Assembly (NCBI GenBank): GCA_033032865.1
Contig: JAWHQI010000229.1
Coordinates: 1,364,001-1,428,000 of the forward strand
Length of the DNA: 64,000 bases
Direction: 5' to 3'
DNA from: Dactylorhiza incarnata
Taxonomy: Eukaryota > Streptophyta > Magnoliopsida > Asparagales > Orchidaceae
Positions 62,501 to 64,000 of this stretch are shown here, one piece after another. Made by a program: the position numbers and the translations under genes. The notes below the pieces were generated by a model. That model saw only the letters and a program-made list of their open reading frames with translations. It was not told the origin of the DNA and did no database searches. Each line of letters opens with the position of its first letter. Position 1 is the first letter of the stretch.

Positions 62501-64000
62501 AAACAAACAAAGTGTCATTTAGTTAGAACTATATTTGATGGGGATCGTCCTTCGCCATTGGATCGTCGCAAGGCGGGACCCACTTTTTTCTACTCCCACG
62601 GGAGAGCTTGATCGGATCCACGATCCGAGTCCGCAGATGGGTCCAGATCTGCATACTAATTTTTTTCATATACTACATTGTTGTGTGCATGTATTGTTTT
62701 GTTATATCGGGACTCTTATGTTAACGGTCCATCATAACCGTTGATTTAAGGTTGCCCTAGTTACAATGTTATAAATAGGTATTGGGGGCTGCTAGTATGG
62801 CTATTGCAAATTTTGGGACAAGCTTCTCCAAAACCGATGATCATCCACGGTGCCGACTCTGCAACTTTAGGTGACTACTCCTAGGTATTATCCCTTCCTT
62901 CTCCCCACTGTATCCCCTCTCACGTTTTCCCACCATCAGCTTGCACACCTCCAGCAGTCGATCCTCCTAATCTTGCATCAAGCCACATACCAGTCGACCT
63001 CCACGCGACTTCAGTTTCACGCGCGTCTCTGCCTCCTATTCCATAGGCCTCCATGCATTCCACGCCACCTGCTTCCTCCATTGTCAGCCTCCGCTTAAAC
63101 CCTGTGGTTCTACTCCACCCGACAGATCTTCCATCCCTCGTTACTCCCTTGTATCGAATCAGTTCAAATTGATTAAGAATATTATGTATCTATTAATATA
63201 TTATTATTTTAAAATTAAAAACACTAAAATTTAAACCTAAATAAGAAGTGTAAAGTCTTTAAGTATTTCATTTGCTAAATTTAGAGGTTGCCGATTTAAT
63301 TTTGAGTCAACTATGAATAAAGAGAAAATTTGCTCATTTTCGAGTCGGCACGAAAACGAGCCATTTCGAGTCGAGACGGCTCGAATTGAAATCGATTTAG
63401 AGTCGATTTTTAGCCGAGTTCGACTCGAATATTTCGATTTCGAGCCGAGCCAAAATCGCTCGAACTCGAATCAAAATCAGCCTTATTGTCGAGTGTCTAT
63501 GCTATAAGTTGCATTTGTGTTGTTATCGAGTTGTATTTCTTAATTTGTAAGCTGAGTTTGTTCTGGGTCAATTGCGGTCTAAATGTCACATGCTCTTGAG
63601 TATATAGTTGGTATAGGCATGCATGAGTTAAGCCCAATGTGAATAACTAATCTATTACATTGAAAGCCACTTCACCATGAACCACCGCCCACCTTAGAAC
63701 AGATAGACGCCGGAAAGGCTTACCCGGTGCGCTATTCTCTACTCTGTTCTTCTTGCAAAACTGCCTTTTTCCCATAGCTCCAACTTTCTGCAAGAAAGTA
63801 ACTGTAGAACGCAAACAGGGAAGGAAAATACATGGCCAAGTAAACTATGCTAACCTGATATCAAAAAGATATCAGGTATTTATAATGTTTCAACCACATG
63901 TATCTTAACAATTAAGAGAACCCTTTAGTTATAAGTTATAACAGATGAAAAAGCAATTACTGTTGGATCGTCTCGCAACATTTGAAGGGGTGAATAAGGT
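62501..64000. other. Unassigned right end of the window
   Basis: No gene family is recognised. TATAAATAGG near 62771 and a following CT-rich stretch (62880-63130) could be an LTR or gene leader, but nothing coding follows. A stretch with repeated GAGTCGA / TCGAGCC motifs lies at 63340-63480. A perfect 10-bp stem ACCTGATATC / GATATCAGGT with an AAAAA loop lies at 63853-63877. Confidence 0.35.

Overview
The window is plant nuclear DNA, almost certainly from an angiosperm. It holds one recognisable host gene with GT-AG introns, and most of the rest is Ty1/copia and Ty3/gypsy LTR retrotransposons, hAT DNA transposons, LINE and SINE pieces and MITEs. Primer-binding sites match plant initiator tRNA-Met (TGGTATCAGAGC). 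I cannot name the species. There is no CRISPR array, rRNA or tRNA gene, and no bacterial-style operon.

Host gene. Eight exons on the minus strand (41063 down to 1909) join in frame into a 691-residue putative type II membrane methyltransferase of the plant PMT / DUF248 family, closest by eye to the PMT24-27 group. All splice sites are GT-AG, and the coding total is 2076 nt with no internal stop. The gene is spread over about 39 kb because intron 2 (about 11.0 kb) and intron 6 (about 25.1 kb) are packed with mobile elements.

Layout. 1-1435: 3' half of a copia element with its 3' LTR. 1909-2524: last two PMT exons. 2525-27643 (intron 6): two MITEs; copia A (minus) split by copia B (plus, 7195-12321, target-site duplication GAAGA); LINE and copia fragments; a defective hAT (15006-17148); a copia gag-protease fragment; an array of LTR-plus-PBS repeats (19747-20490); a gypsy integrase relic; a 2.5 kb solo LTR (21701-24234, duplication ATGTG); and a copia relic containing a SINE cluster. 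27644-29128: PMT exons 6 to 3. 29129-40169 (intron 2): a SINE/LINE tail, copia D (minus), AACCGG-rich repeats, copia E (plus, well preserved) and a LINE relic. 40170-41063: PMT exons 2 and 1.

Upstream of the gene (41.5-64 kb) lie gypsy H (minus) with a solo LTR inside its gag; a pol-less LTR element (46413-51298, duplication GTCTA) whose 3' LTR carries a hAT element (48107-50890); a 1.5 kb TRIM-like element (51813-53329, duplication CAATT); a chromovirus-type gypsy relic (minus, 56.6-58.6 kb) ending at a 411-bp SINE palindrome; and a young gag-protease-only gypsy derivative (59255-61673, duplication ATTAA). The last 2.3 kb holds a dispersed repeat and nothing else I recognise.

The most interesting threads are: a host gene that keeps its frame despite a transposon-filled 25 kb intron; an LTR with a TATA box in sense orientation just upstream of it; three LTR elements that lost pol but kept the final pol codons; and several strong hairpins inside transposon ends and LTRs. 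I found no clearly novel biochemical system.
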